Shown here: piece by piece, positions 22,470-31,595 of the stretch | Layout: each line of letters opens with the position of its first letter | How positions within the stretch are numbered: position 1 is the stretch's first letter | From: Hemileia vastatrix | Lineage: Eukaryota > Basidiomycota > Pucciniomycetes > Pucciniales > Zaghouaniaceae | NCBI GenBank assembly: GCA_030280995.1 | Contig: JASXTE010000008.1 | Span: 8,561,712 to 8,625,711, forward strand | DNA: 64,000 nt | Reading direction: 5' to 3' | The notes under the pieces: generated by a model | Told to the model about the DNA's origin: nothing | The model's input: the letters and a program-made list of their open reading frames with translations, nothing else | Database searches by the model: none | Translations under genes and position numbers: made by a program

Positions 22470-24383
22470 TCAGTCTTCTTCATTCCTAGTGCCTCTGGGA
22501 TAAAATATTTTCACCTGGTCTGCAGCCACTCTCTTTTTCAAGACTGCACCATCCAACTCTTCCAAGACATAAGAACCTCCAGACGCCTGAGATCTGACTC
22601 TATAAGGTACATTCCATCTGTCAGCAAACATTTTTCCCCACTGACTCTCCAAACTTCTATTATACACCAAAACCAAAAAACCAGGTTTCAAGGGATTCCT
22701 GAGTCTATGAGCCAACTTCTTGTCCCAGTACCTTACTGATTGATTCCTAATCTTCATTATTCTAGAGTATGTCTTCTCATGACATTCCTCTTTACATTCC
22801 AACTGTTGCATCCTGGCACAGAGAAATTCTTCCGTTGAGTGCACATCATCCCAATCAATTCCAAGATAAGAGACAGCTTCCAAGTCCACTTGTAGAACAG
22901 CTTTCTGACCAAAAATTAACTTGTAAGGAGAATAGCCAGTTTTCCTCTTCACAGTGACCCTATCAGCAAATAACACCAAGTGTAAATAATGCCTCCACTT
23001 TTCAGCACTATCCCCACACATCTTTACCAAAGAATTCTTAATAACTTGTTGACCTCTTTCGACCATGCGTTCAGCTTCAGGATAATAAGGTGTATTCACT
23101 CTAACTTTAGAACCAACACTAGCCACAGCTTCTTTAAATTCGGCACCAAACTCTGGCCCACCATCAACAGTCACCAACTTCATCAACCCATACCTATAAA
23201 TCCACTTCTTCTTCAAAAACTCTGCCAAATTCTTGGCAGTCAAATTAACCAGAGGCACTGCCTTAACCCAACCAGACAAATCATTCCTGGAAACAATCAA
23301 GTATTTATACCTGCCCTCTTTAATATGGACAGCATCCAGACTGACTCTTCCAAAAACAGTTGTTTCACCAGTAGCACAGCCAACCTCTTTAGGTTTCAAG
23401 TGACTTCTTCTTTGACATTCTTTGCAAGATTGAACCCAACCCTGCACCGCCAACTTCATACCTGGCCACCAAAATATGTCAGCTCCTCTTCTATAAGTCT
23501 CACCAAAGCCTCTATGACCAAGGTCTTCATGCAAAGACTTCAACAAAACTTCTTGACCCTTCTTTTGAGTCACCACAACCTGAAGATTAGGATGCCTTCT
23601 CATCATCAGCCTTCTTCCTGACACATAGAATCCAGGACTCTTCTTCTTGATTGCCAACCAAGTTTCATCATCACAACTATCTGGCCTCTCCAAGGTCAAC
23701 AGATATTCCACCATAATAAAATAAAACCCATAATGACCCCAGGTCTCATCTTCAAATTCCAACAAAACAACATCCAAGGGTACAACTCTGTCGTCTAATG
23801 CACCAGTGTGAACATGAGCCAATTGACCAGCCCAACCAGGACACCAATCCTTAAATTTTGGCACGTCCTCCTCTTTCCATTGAATCTTATGAGAATACAG
23901 CTCACTAAAAAAAACACCCTTCTCCGATTTTGAGCCGTCCCAAACAACAACTCCATATTCATCAACAAAAACATCCTGATCACCAGAATCAAGATCAGAT
24001 CCATCCAGTTTAGCCTCTTGGGGGAGGTCAGAACAATCATCCAGTTTAGCCTCATGGGGGAGGAGAGAAAAATCTTCAGCACCCTTTGTGCTGGCCCTAA
24101 CCACTGGAACATCTTCATCAAACTCTTCAGAATCATAATCCTCATCTGTAGGTGGCCTCCTCAATAATCCATCAGGCATCGTAAAAGTTTTTCCCGGTTT
24201 GTGTACCAGGTCAAAAGAAAAATGTTGAATAAATGCAACCCACCTAGTCATTGGCGCATTTGGAAGACTAGGTGTATTGATCATCTGAACTAAAGATTTT
24301 TCATCCACCTTCAGCTCAAAATGCTGCCCCCACAAAACTGTCTTTAGCTTCTTCAAAATTTTTGCTACACCGCATAATTCCAA
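22470..24383 (-). CDS. Element 1 RNase H C-terminus and integrase
   Basis: The frame begins in RNase H (MELCGVAKILKKLKTVLWGQ), continues through the tether FDLVHKPGKTFTMPDGLLRR and a long acidic linker, and enters integrase. The zinc-binding part has LHEDLGHRGFGETYRR and CKECQRRSHLKPKE. The catalytic triad is D in RVSLDAVHI, D in TVDGGPEFG and E in YYPEAERMVERG. A C-terminal domain (LVYNRSLESQWGKMFADRW...GGSYVLEELDG) ends in RRVAADQVKIFYPRG-type sequence with a stop at 22,470. It is 637 codons long and intact apart from the shift that separates it from the upstream RT frame. It inserts the cDNA copy into the genome. Two copies of the dispersed module are inside the linker, where they encode DLPQEAKL-type peptides. 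Confidence 0.9.
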   Translation of the reverse strand: MELCGVAKILKKLKTVLWGQHFELKVDEKSLVQMINTPSLPNAPMTRWVAFIQHFSFDLVHKPGKTFTMPDGLLRRPPTDEDYDSEEFDEDVPVVRASTKGAEDFSLLPHEAKLDDCSDLPQEAKLDGSDLDSGDQDVFVDEYGVVVWDGSKSEKGVFFSELYSHKIQWKEEDVPKFKDWCPGWAGQLAHVHTGALDDRVVPLDVVLLEFEDETWGHYGFYFIMVEYLLTLERPDSCDDETWLAIKKKSPGFYVSGRRLMMRRHPNLQVVVTQKKGQEVLLKSLHEDLGHRGFGETYRRGADIFWWPGMKLAVQGWVQSCKECQRRSHLKPKEVGCATGETTVFGRVSLDAVHIKEGRYKYLIVSRNDLSGWVKAVPLVNLTAKNLAEFLKKKWIYRYGLMKLVTVDGGPEFGAEFKEAVASVGSKVRVNTPYYPEAERMVERGQQVIKNSLVKMCGDSAEKWRHYLHLVLFADRVTVKRKTGYSPYKLIFGQKAVLQVDLEAVSYLGIDWDDVHSTEEFLCARMQQLECKEECHEKTYSRIMKIRNQSVRYWDKKLAHRLRNPLKPGFLVLVYNRSLESQWGKMFADRWNVPYRVRSQASGGSYVLEELDGAVLKKRVAADQVKIFYPRGTRNEED

Positions 24384-26458
24384 TTTAGGTTGATAATACC
24401 TGGTTTCACCTCATTAAACACCACAGACTCATACCTTACTGCTCTGACCCTCCCAGTATTATCCTCCTGAGAAAAAACAGCACCAGCAGCAATATAGCTT
24501 GAGTCCACTGCCAGATAAATTTTTTCAGCATCAACACCATAATCCAACTTGTGAAGAACAATATCTTCACCAACCACCTTCTTCAACTTCTGAAAAGCCT
24601 CTTCACCCTCTTCAGTCCATTCCCAGTCTGCATCTTTCCTGGTCAGCCTCCTTAAAGGTGAAGCAAACAAAGAAAAATCCTTAATAAAAATCCTGACATA
24701 TACACACACACCCAAAAATCCCCTGACTTCAGTGGTATTCTTAGGCCTTGGCCATGACTGAATTTTATTAACTTTTTTCTTTTCCATAATCCTTCCCTCT
24801 TTACATACCACATGACCCAGAATTTCAAAAGCAGGAACACAACAACAGAATTTTAACCCTGAAATGTTCAAACCAGCCTCTTCAATCCTAAACAACACTC
24901 TCTCTAGAGTTATTGCATATTCCCAGACAAACCTCCTTATGCCAGGGTTCTCCGCTAACACCTCATTATCATAATCAGTGGATGGTCCTTTAATTCCACC
25001 ATCATCAATAAAAATACCAGAATGAGTAGGAACCTCATCCTGCAATATACAAGCCATCTGTGCTTGATATACTGCCACTGAATTAGTTGCTCCTTGAGGC
25101 AACCTAGTGAGCTGAAATCTTCCCAAAGGAGTCTCAAAAGTTGTGAGAGGCCTTGAATCTGTATGAAGTTCCCTCTCATCATAACCACCCATAATATCAC
25201 CCAAACCATAACACACCCTTCCAGAAAAAGCTTCAACAATGTTCTCTGCACTTGGTGGCATACCAGCATCCTTGATAGTGACTCTCTTCAAGGCTCTAAG
25301 ATAATTAACCACCCGCAATTTTCCATTCTGCTTCTTTACACAGAACATCGGACTTGAGTAACTGGATGTTGATTGCTCATATAACCCGGTCCTGACTCTT
25401 TCCCTAACAATCTCCACAAAATCCTCTCTGATAGCAACTGGAATTGGAATAGGTTTGATTTGCCAAGGTTCATGACAAACCACAGGAATCAAGTAAAGTT
25501 CCCCATAAGAGTGCTTCAACAAACCCCTTTCCTCTTCAACAAAAGCCACAGCTTTTTCCCTTAGCACAATAATGTGCAACAACAACTTCTTTTCTTCTTC
25601 AGTCAACCACCCATCAGGACCAAAATTAACAACTTTCAACCTTTCCACAGTCACCCTAGCTGTCTCTTCAAATTCTGGAGGATTCTTCACCAAAGGAGTA
25701 CAGTACGGATCTCTTGACAAAGGAGGTCTCTTCAAGGGCGGACTCAAACCCACAGGCATAGGCTCATTGACAGGCCTAGTCTTCTGCGCTACCTTCTTAT
25801 ACTTTGCTGCTCCACCTTCAACTTGAGGGATCTTCAGGAAATCTTCACCACCAGACCTGGAACAAAAACCAAGGGTTTCCCCATTGCTCACATGTGTGGC
25901 CAAGGTAATGTTTTTGAAAGGTGTAAAAGAAACCCTAGTGGTGCACAATTGGGAGAACTTACTTTTAGACCCCAATCTCACCACTCCAAAGCTTTTCTGC
26001 AATACCAAATCTTTATTCTCACTTCCGTCATCCGAATCTTCAAATCTTGATTCATCTTCAGAATCAACTCTTTCAAAATTGTGCAGTTTATCCTCATGCT
26101 GGAGGCCCAAAAATAGATCTTGATTATCTTCCTTCTTCATAATTTTCTGCATTTTAAACTCATGCTGGAGGCCCAAAAATTGATCTTGATGATCTTCACA
26201 AAAATATTTTGCATCTTCTTTCTTCATTATCTTCAGATTTTTTTCTTGATTTTCTTGAATTATCTTTAAATTTTTATCTTCTTTTCTTGAGTTTTCTTCT
26301 GACCTACAAAAATAACAAGGGGTTTCCCCAATGCTCACAGGTGTGGCCCAGGTAATCTTTTTGAAAGGTGTAGAAGATACCCTAGCAGTGCACAATTGGG
26401 AGGACTTAATCTCAGACCCCAATCTCACCGCCCCAAAACTTTTCCGCATATCTTTCAA
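24365..26458 (-). CDS. Element 1 reverse transcriptase/RNase H
   Basis: The frame of 697 codons starts MKDMRKSFGAVRL at 26,458. Residues 5-53 are repeated at 154-202 (SFGxVRLGS...QLCTxRV). RT proper starts near residue 330: YSSPMFCVKKQNGKLRVVNY, LTRLPQGATNSVAVYQAQM and the active site GIFIDDGG near 25,000-25,017, where FIDD replaces the more usual Y[AVL]DD. The connection (KKVNKIQSWPRPKNTTEVRG) and RNase H (IYLAVDSSYIAAGAVFSQ) follow. The frame ends in a nonsense tail at 24,365 because of a one-base shift near 24,395; the correct RNase H continuation is in the next frame. In element 2 the same place is continuous, so this is a lesion rather than programmed shifting. Confidence 0.9.
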   Translation of the reverse strand: MKDMRKSFGAVRLGSEIKSSQLCTARVSSTPFKKITWATPVSIGETPCYFCRSEENSRKEDKNLKIIQENQEKNLKIMKKEDAKYFCEDHQDQFLGLQHEFKMQKIMKKEDNQDLFLGLQHEDKLHNFERVDSEDESRFEDSDDGSENKDLVLQKSFGVVRLGSKSKFSQLCTTRVSFTPFKNITLATHVSNGETLGFCSRSGGEDFLKIPQVEGGAAKYKKVAQKTRPVNEPMPVGLSPPLKRPPLSRDPYCTPLVKNPPEFEETARVTVERLKVVNFGPDGWLTEEEKKLLLHIIVLREKAVAFVEEERGLLKHSYGELYLIPVVCHEPWQIKPIPIPVAIREDFVEIVRERVRTGLYEQSTSSYSSPMFCVKKQNGKLRVVNYLRALKRVTIKDAGMPPSAENIVEAFSGRVCYGLGDIMGGYDERELHTDSRPLTTFETPLGRFQLTRLPQGATNSVAVYQAQMACILQDEVPTHSGIFIDDGGIKGPSTDYDNEVLAENPGIRRFVWEYAITLERVLFRIEEAGLNISGLKFCCCVPAFEILGHVVCKEGRIMEKKKVNKIQSWPRPKNTTEVRGFLGVCVYVRIFIKDFSLFASPLRRLTRKDADWEWTEEGEEAFQKLKKVVGEDIVLHKLDYGVDAEKIYLAVDSSYIAAGAVFSQEDNTGRVRAVRYESVVFNEVKPGIINLNWNYAV

Positions 26459-26688
26459 TAAAGATATATAACCAATATTCTTTTTTGAACTTGAATTAAA
26501 TATAATTAAGAATCTTGAGAGAGAACAGAGAATTTATAAAAAATTTGATGAATACTTGCAGAGAAGAGAAACATTAAAAAGAGAAAGTTGAAAATCCACT
26601 TGGTATATCTCCAAGGAAGCTGACCTACTACAACCTGGGATTTCCTTGCCTTTGAAAGAGGTTGTAGCACTAGGGAGATCAGCCCTCA
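26459..26688 (-). other. Spacer between protease and RT frames
   Basis: 230 bases without a reading frame separate the protease stop from the RT start. The part near 26,610-26,690 (CTCCAAGGAAGCTGACCT, ... AGATCAGCCCT) is recognisably conserved at 37,945-38,030 in element 2, in the same position. It may carry a splice, re-initiation or structural signal for pol expression. Confidence 0.5.
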
Positions 26689-27750
26689 TCACTCTAAAAA
26701 AGACAGACTCTCAATAGAACCTGAGCCACACTCCAATAAACCGGAGGCAGCACCAACTTCTTTCCGTCTCTTGCAACAATCCATACACTGGCACATTGAA
26801 GATAAGCCAGGCCTGGTCTCCCAACCATCCTCTCCAGGGGATGATAACCTCATCTGAAGTCTCCTTTCATCTTCACCAGTCAACTCCAAACTGATTCCCA
26901 AATCATATTGATAGCCAATTCTTGCCTGGAAATCCATCAAGAATGGCCTGCCCAGAACAGCTTTAACTGTTCCCTTAGCAATATAGAAATGAACCTTCCC
27001 TGAGGCTCCACCAACATCTAACTTCACAAATTCAGAAGTTCCAACCAATTCAGCGAAATGGCCACCAATCCCTCTCAAATTCCCACCAATACCAGTTTTG
27101 ATGGGGAGGCCCAAATGAGTTGCCTCAAACAAGGAAATCAGGTTTATCTGAGAACCTGAATCCACCAAGGCCCTTGCCTCCCTGCCATTCAGAGTGAGGT
27201 TGACATAACCCAGAGGAGCAGAAAAATGAGTTTCCAACCCCTCACCAAACTTTTCAGCAGAATCACAGATGTATTGCACCTCCCCAGAAGAAACCCTTCT
27301 CCTGGTCAACAACTTTTTCTGCCTATCAGCCAACCCTGGACTGATAGCATACAACTCCCCATAAGATAGGGAAACCTGACCCTGATTCATCCTTTCCAGG
27401 ACAGAGTCTATAACATTAACTTGACCAGAAACTACTGGCCTCTCAAAGTGAGCCCTTGGCTTTACCACTTTGGTCCTAGAAGATTCTTGAGGACCCGCAC
27501 CACCAACAGATTTACCGTCAACAGGAACCAAACCAGATCCCTCACCAGACCCTCTAACTCCAGCAGGCTTTGGCAATGAAGCCAAAGGGACATCCTCCTC
27601 AGAGTCAGAATCAACATCCATGGGCATTGGCTCACCATTCATGTCCAATGTGCCAAAACTAGGGGGGCCCATGTCAGCCATACCCTTCTGCATCTTGTAC
27701 AGCTCCTCTTTGCTGTACTTCTTCCTAGCTGCACTCAGCTTAGAATCCAT
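26689..27750 (-). CDS. Element 1 retropepsin-type protease
   Basis: The frame is opened at MDSKLSAARKKYSKEELYKM, has an acidic DVDSDSEEDVPLASLPKP linker and the protease core LNGREARALVDSGSQINLIS with the catalytic DSG motif. TAKGTVKAVLGRPFLMDF-type sequence supplies the second conserved half (VLGRPFLMD). It is directly in frame with gag: only seven codons and one TAA (27,772-27,774) separate them. In element 2 the corresponding gag and protease sequences are continuous. It would process the Gag-Pol polyprotein. Confidence 0.88.
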   Translation of the reverse strand: MDSKLSAARKKYSKEELYKMQKGMADMGPPSFGTLDMNGEPMPMDVDSDSEEDVPLASLPKPAGVRGSGEGSGLVPVDGKSVGGAGPQESSRTKVVKPRAHFERPVVSGQVNVIDSVLERMNQGQVSLSYGELYAISPGLADRQKKLLTRRRVSSGEVQYICDSAEKFGEGLETHFSAPLGYVNLTLNGREARALVDSGSQINLISLFEATHLGLPIKTGIGGNLRGIGGHFAELVGTSEFVKLDVGGASGKVHFYIAKGTVKAVLGRPFLMDFQARIGYQYDLGISLELTGEDERRLQMRLSSPGEDGWETRPGLSSMCQCMDCCKRRKEVGAASGLLECGSGSIESLSFLE

Positions 27751-27771
27751 CTTTGAAGCCCTAGGCTTTGG

Positions 27772-29071
27772 TTAGGCCTGAGAACTGCTCTTAGGCCTTC
27801 CCACCTTTCCTGCTTCCACATCATAAACACCAGCCAAGCATTCACCACTTGACTGTTTGCCACAAGAGTACAACTCTAAACCACCAAAGGAAGTAGAAAA
27901 AGAGACCTTATTGACCTCCTTCCCCTTTCCCTTGACATCATTATCATCCTTAGCAGAAGATTTCCCCTGATCAGGAATCTCCTCAAACCTTGGCCTCCTT
28001 TGGTTGAGACCACCCCTCCTCCTGACCAAATCCACAGGAGCCTGCCCCTCACTGGGCTTCACAAAAGAACTGTAAGGGAACTTGAAAACCCTGCCATCAA
28101 ACTCCACCTTTCCTTCAGACACATCCCTGTTCAATTCCCAAAAATCATTGGACCTGTGCCTGCTCCTACTGCAATAAGAGCAAACACAAGGATCACTCCT
28201 ACCAGCCCTCATTTCAAAATCTCTAGGCTGATAAGGTGCCTTATTGACCTTCTTAGCCTCCTGCACAAAAATGTGAAGCTGCTTTGTCAGGTCAGCTAAC
28301 TGTTCCACCATCGGGTCCCTCTCCTGTTTTAGAACCTTCACTAAATTCTTCTCCTCCTTCTTCTCCCTAACCTCATCTTCAGCCAAAGCCTCACTGACTT
28401 TGCTGACATACTTGGCACACCCCTCCTGATAGGTGTCCACAGCCAATACCTTCAAATGGGCCTCAACAGCCTCCTTCACCTTATCAAAGGCAGGCAACTT
28501 CTGATCCCCATTAGAAAGAGTTTTCATCAATTCCTTTCTTGAAAACTCCTTCAACACATCCATCCTGAAAACTCTAGCCAGGGCAGACCAAAAAACATCC
28601 TTGGCAGCATTTTCATGTGCCAGCTCCTCCACTTCCACCAAATATTCCACCACAGGATCAAACTGTAGCAGAAACTTCCTGTAACTATGTAAGTTAACAA
28701 CACCACCATAAGATTTCCATTCACTGACAACCTTGTTCAGATCCACCATAGTGAACCTGACACCCCATCTATCCACCATCTCCCTACACAACAGTTTCCA
28801 ATCCCTCTTCTTGTAGTCAGACATAACCACAATCTCCTTCTCCACTGCCTTATCACCAATGAAGAAAATGATCTGCTTCACCATGTCCATGTAGGAAGCA
28901 CCATCCACACCAGCAGCAGTTTCATATTTCTCCAGAAACCACTTCACATCTTCTCCATTAAACTTGGTACCATCCCAAGTTTTAAACCTAACACATTCCC
29001 TAACCATCACAGCAGGAGGACCATCTCCCTCCACTGACAGTCACCACAGGAATAGCAGAACTAGAAGCCAT
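27772..29071 (-). CDS. Element 1 Gag
   Basis: The conserved body runs from RFKTWDGTKFNGEDVKWFLE through MVDRWGVRFTMVDLNKVVSE and LKEFSRKELMKTLSNGDQKL to a zinc-knuckle region. The knuckle reads CSYCSRSRHRSNDFW: compared with CSYCNRRGHRAGVC in element 2, the last Cys is replaced by Phe, so metal binding is probably lost. The likely start is ATG at 29,071 (MASSSAIPVVTV), matching MSSAAASGSS in element 2, but a one-base shift near 29,035 separates it from the main frame; the main frame itself opens at a GTG at 29,034. The Gag body ends at TAA 27,772-27,774. It forms the particle and packages element RNA. Confidence 0.85.
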
Positions 29072-29141
29072 TCTTCCAGTCCAAAACACCAAAAAGAGCC
29101 AACTAAAGAAAACAGAGATTCCAAAGAACTAGCAGGTTCCT

Positions 29142-29158
29142 CCCCACGTTGGGCGCCA
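29142..29158 (-). other. Primer-binding site of element 1
   Basis: On the element strand TGGCGCCCAACGTGGGG lies four bases downstream of the 5' LTR end. A TGG(C/T)GCC start complementary to a tRNA 3' CCA end is typical of tRNA-primed LTR elements. The tRNA cannot be named without the genome's tRNA set. Confidence 0.8.
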
Positions 29159-29162
29159 GAAA

Positions 29163-30251
29163 TGTAGACAATCCTATAGTACTAGCTATAGGCCTTGACC
29201 AAGGGAGTTGGAGAAAAACCAGAGAGAAAATCCCCTGTCCCTTTAGAAAAATAAATGAGATTTACCAGCTACAGTAAATTGGTTCCTGTTTACCAAAAGC
29301 CCCTTTTCCAATACACTTGACTGCTTGATGAGCCAAGAAAGTAGTCCCCAGACAGACTACCAGACCAAAGAACTGAAATGTAGACCAATGTCCACACCAG
29401 AGACAGCAAAGATACTTGATGTAGGCTGCAAATCCACACTAGAGACAGAAATAATACTTGCTATAGCTTGCAAGACTACAACAGAGAAAACAGTTGCCAA
29501 AGTTAAGTTAAATGAAGAACTCACTTGCAACAAACACAGCTAATTGTGGCCAGAAAACAGTGAAAACTGAGTGAGGAACAATGATATCACCTATGGATGG
29601 TTGAATGATGATTAAGGTTGCCCGAAACTGTCTTATTCACTATCTACACACAGACCACTATCTAAGAGCCCATGCACACCCACCAATTTGGCGCCTGTAC
29701 CCGCCAAATTGCATAAAAAACCCTCCAGAAGCACTCCCCAACCTTCTAAAACAGAGGCCGGTCGCCCAATGTCAGAGGCGCCACCTGAAGCGGCACGGCC
29801 TCCCTGAAGCCAGAGAACCACTAAAAACACCCAATCTACTTAGAAAAACTAACTACAACTACTAAAACCTTTAAAACACGGAATTTCACTATAACAACAT
29901 TGTGACATGAAATATAGAGAAAAAATTAGCTCTACCCAATGGTACTAAGCACTTAACCCTAAGACTTAAGGTTAGCCCGTAAAACACGAAAAACAAAATT
30001 AAACAGCTATCTTTTTAAATGAAAAATGAGGAAATGACCCCTTAAAACTTACAATATGAAAAATGTCTACAAGACATAAAATATAGAGAAAACCCGGGGC
30101 TATCCAATGATAGTATCCACATACCTGCAGACCCAATATCCACGGAATAAAACCAGAAAAATACCTAATTCCTTAACAGATGTCAATTAAGACATGCATA
30201 AACAACACCAAATCACACAACAAAGGCCTCTGCCAATGTTGGAAGACCACA
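29163..30251 (-). repeat. Element 1 5' LTR
   Basis: 1,089 bp, near-identical to 17,215-18,305. Drives minus-strand transcription of gag-pol. No clear TATA box stands out within it. Confidence 0.9.
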
Positions 30252-30255
30252 CCGT

Positions 30256-30563
30256 ATTTTTTATTCCCTCATGTTTTGCCTATAAAAGGCCTTCACTTTT
30301 TTTCTTTTCAAAACATTCATTTATTACCTTACTTTTTACATTTACAATACTACTATTATTTCTATACTTTATATCATTAGTATTTACATCAACGTAATTC
30401 TAATCTATAATTTATATTAATATTTGACTTAACCTCTTATTATTTGAGTAAAAGAATCAAAGTGATAAAGAAATACGTAAGTTTTCTTGAGAGTCCATTT
30501 AATCCCATAAAATCGTTTTATAAACCTTGAACAAATCTTCTAGACCAAAAGGACCCCTTGACA
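30256..30563 (+). mobile_element. Gypsy 3 3' LTR, second part
   Basis: This sequence resumes the LTR interrupted at 17,214. It aligns with the inner half of the LTR at 59,463-60,277 (TTTACATCAACGTAATTCTA, later CAAATCTTCTAGA) and ends TTGACA. A TATAAAA box is at 30,281-30,287, matched by TATATAA in the sister LTR, about 100 bases before the likely transcription start region. The join with element 2's LTR at 30,563/30,564 marks the gypsy 3 insertion point. Confidence 0.85.
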
Positions 30564-31582
30564 CTTATATATTTTTATAGAGATTTTATTTTAATGAGTT
30601 AACAATAAAAACAAGTCCCTGAGATGGAGACCTTTCCAATGATACCCTATATGTGATGAAAATATAATTGTTGTGTTGTATTTCAAAAGTGTTATAAATT
30701 ATAAATTTTATAAGGGTATTATAATTTATTTAAATTTGTTGATTAATAAAAAATATTGTTAATAATCAAAAAAGACTCTTAATATTGAAACTAAAATACA
30801 AAAAAACATGTAGAAGACTAAGATTCTCCTCTTCTATCTCATTTTCCTACTCCAGACCTTTCCAACAATACCCTACATGCATAGGATCTACAATAAACTA
30901 TTGATCTAACAAGCATAATCAATTCTACCCAAATTTTGCCACAATAGCCAAAATTTTCAGCAGTGAACAAACTTTGCACTGGTGATCAGACTTTTCTACA
31001 GTGACCAAACGTTGCACTGGTTATCAGACTTTTCTACAGTGACCAAACTTTACCACAGTGCCCAGACTTTTCTGCAGTGACCAAACTTTGCACTGGTGAT
31101 CAGACTTTCTCATTGTGAGCTAATTTTTCCACAAAGAGCTCTTTTTGCCATAATGAGATAATTTTGCCAAAATGAGCTAATTTTGCCAAAATGAGCTAAT
31201 TTGACCAGAGTGACCTAAATTTGCCACAGTTAGTTAATTTTGTCACCATTACCAAACTTGGTCACAGTGACAGAATTTTTCCAGTACACTTTGATTTTGC
31301 ACTGGAAAATCACCGTAGCAAACCGGAGCGCACTGGAGCGCACCAGAAAAAAAGTGGCCATTTCAAGAGCACACTTCATTCACCAAAAATCCAAATCCAT
31401 AAACCATCAAATCACAAAAGAAATACCACATATAACAATTCCCAAACACCAAAAATCAACCCAAAAAAAATCCAGTTAACTCCCTTCAACCAAATTAACA
31501 CCTGGTAACACCATGATTTTCTTCCAACCAAGTTCCAATCAAATTTTCACCTAAGTGGCCTACCCAGATTTGGAATGCCACA
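30564..31582 (-). repeat. Element 2 3' LTR (LTR B), truncated
   Basis: Very similar to LTR C from CTTATATATTTTTATAGAG to GATTTGGAATGCCACA. The remaining part, corresponding to 40,732-40,989 of LTR C, is absent because gypsy 3 inserted here. It contains the LTR minisatellite at about 30,935-31,270. Confidence 0.88.
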
Positions 31583-31595
31583 TCCTCCCTCCAAT

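Larger units (their letters stand above)
17215..30251 (-). mobile_element. Element 1: nearly complete 13-kb Ty3/gypsy retrotransposon
   Basis: Two highly similar LTRs (17,215-18,305 and 29,163-30,251) with TGTAGA...CCACA ends bound the element. The host bases CCGT are duplicated on both sides (17,211-17,214 and 30,252-30,255). Gag, protease, RT, RNase H and integrase are read in that order on the minus strand, so the 5' LTR is the right-hand one. A primer-binding site lies next to it and a purine tract next to the left LTR. About 4 kb between integrase and the 3' LTR holds plus-strand Zn-cluster genes, short-module repeats and hairpins. Few frame lesions are seen, so the insertion is the youngest in the nest. 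Confidence 0.93.

Noticed and set aside
22470..24383. Plus-strand frames of 60-210 codons opposite element 1 pol
   Set aside because: Antisense shadows of conserved RT and integrase; unlike Z1-Z3 they have no Cys motifs, introns or similarity to one another.
24365..24383. Programmed ribosomal frameshift between RT and integrase frames
   Set aside because: The overlap is inside RNase H and the related element 2 is continuous there, so a lesion is the simpler reading.
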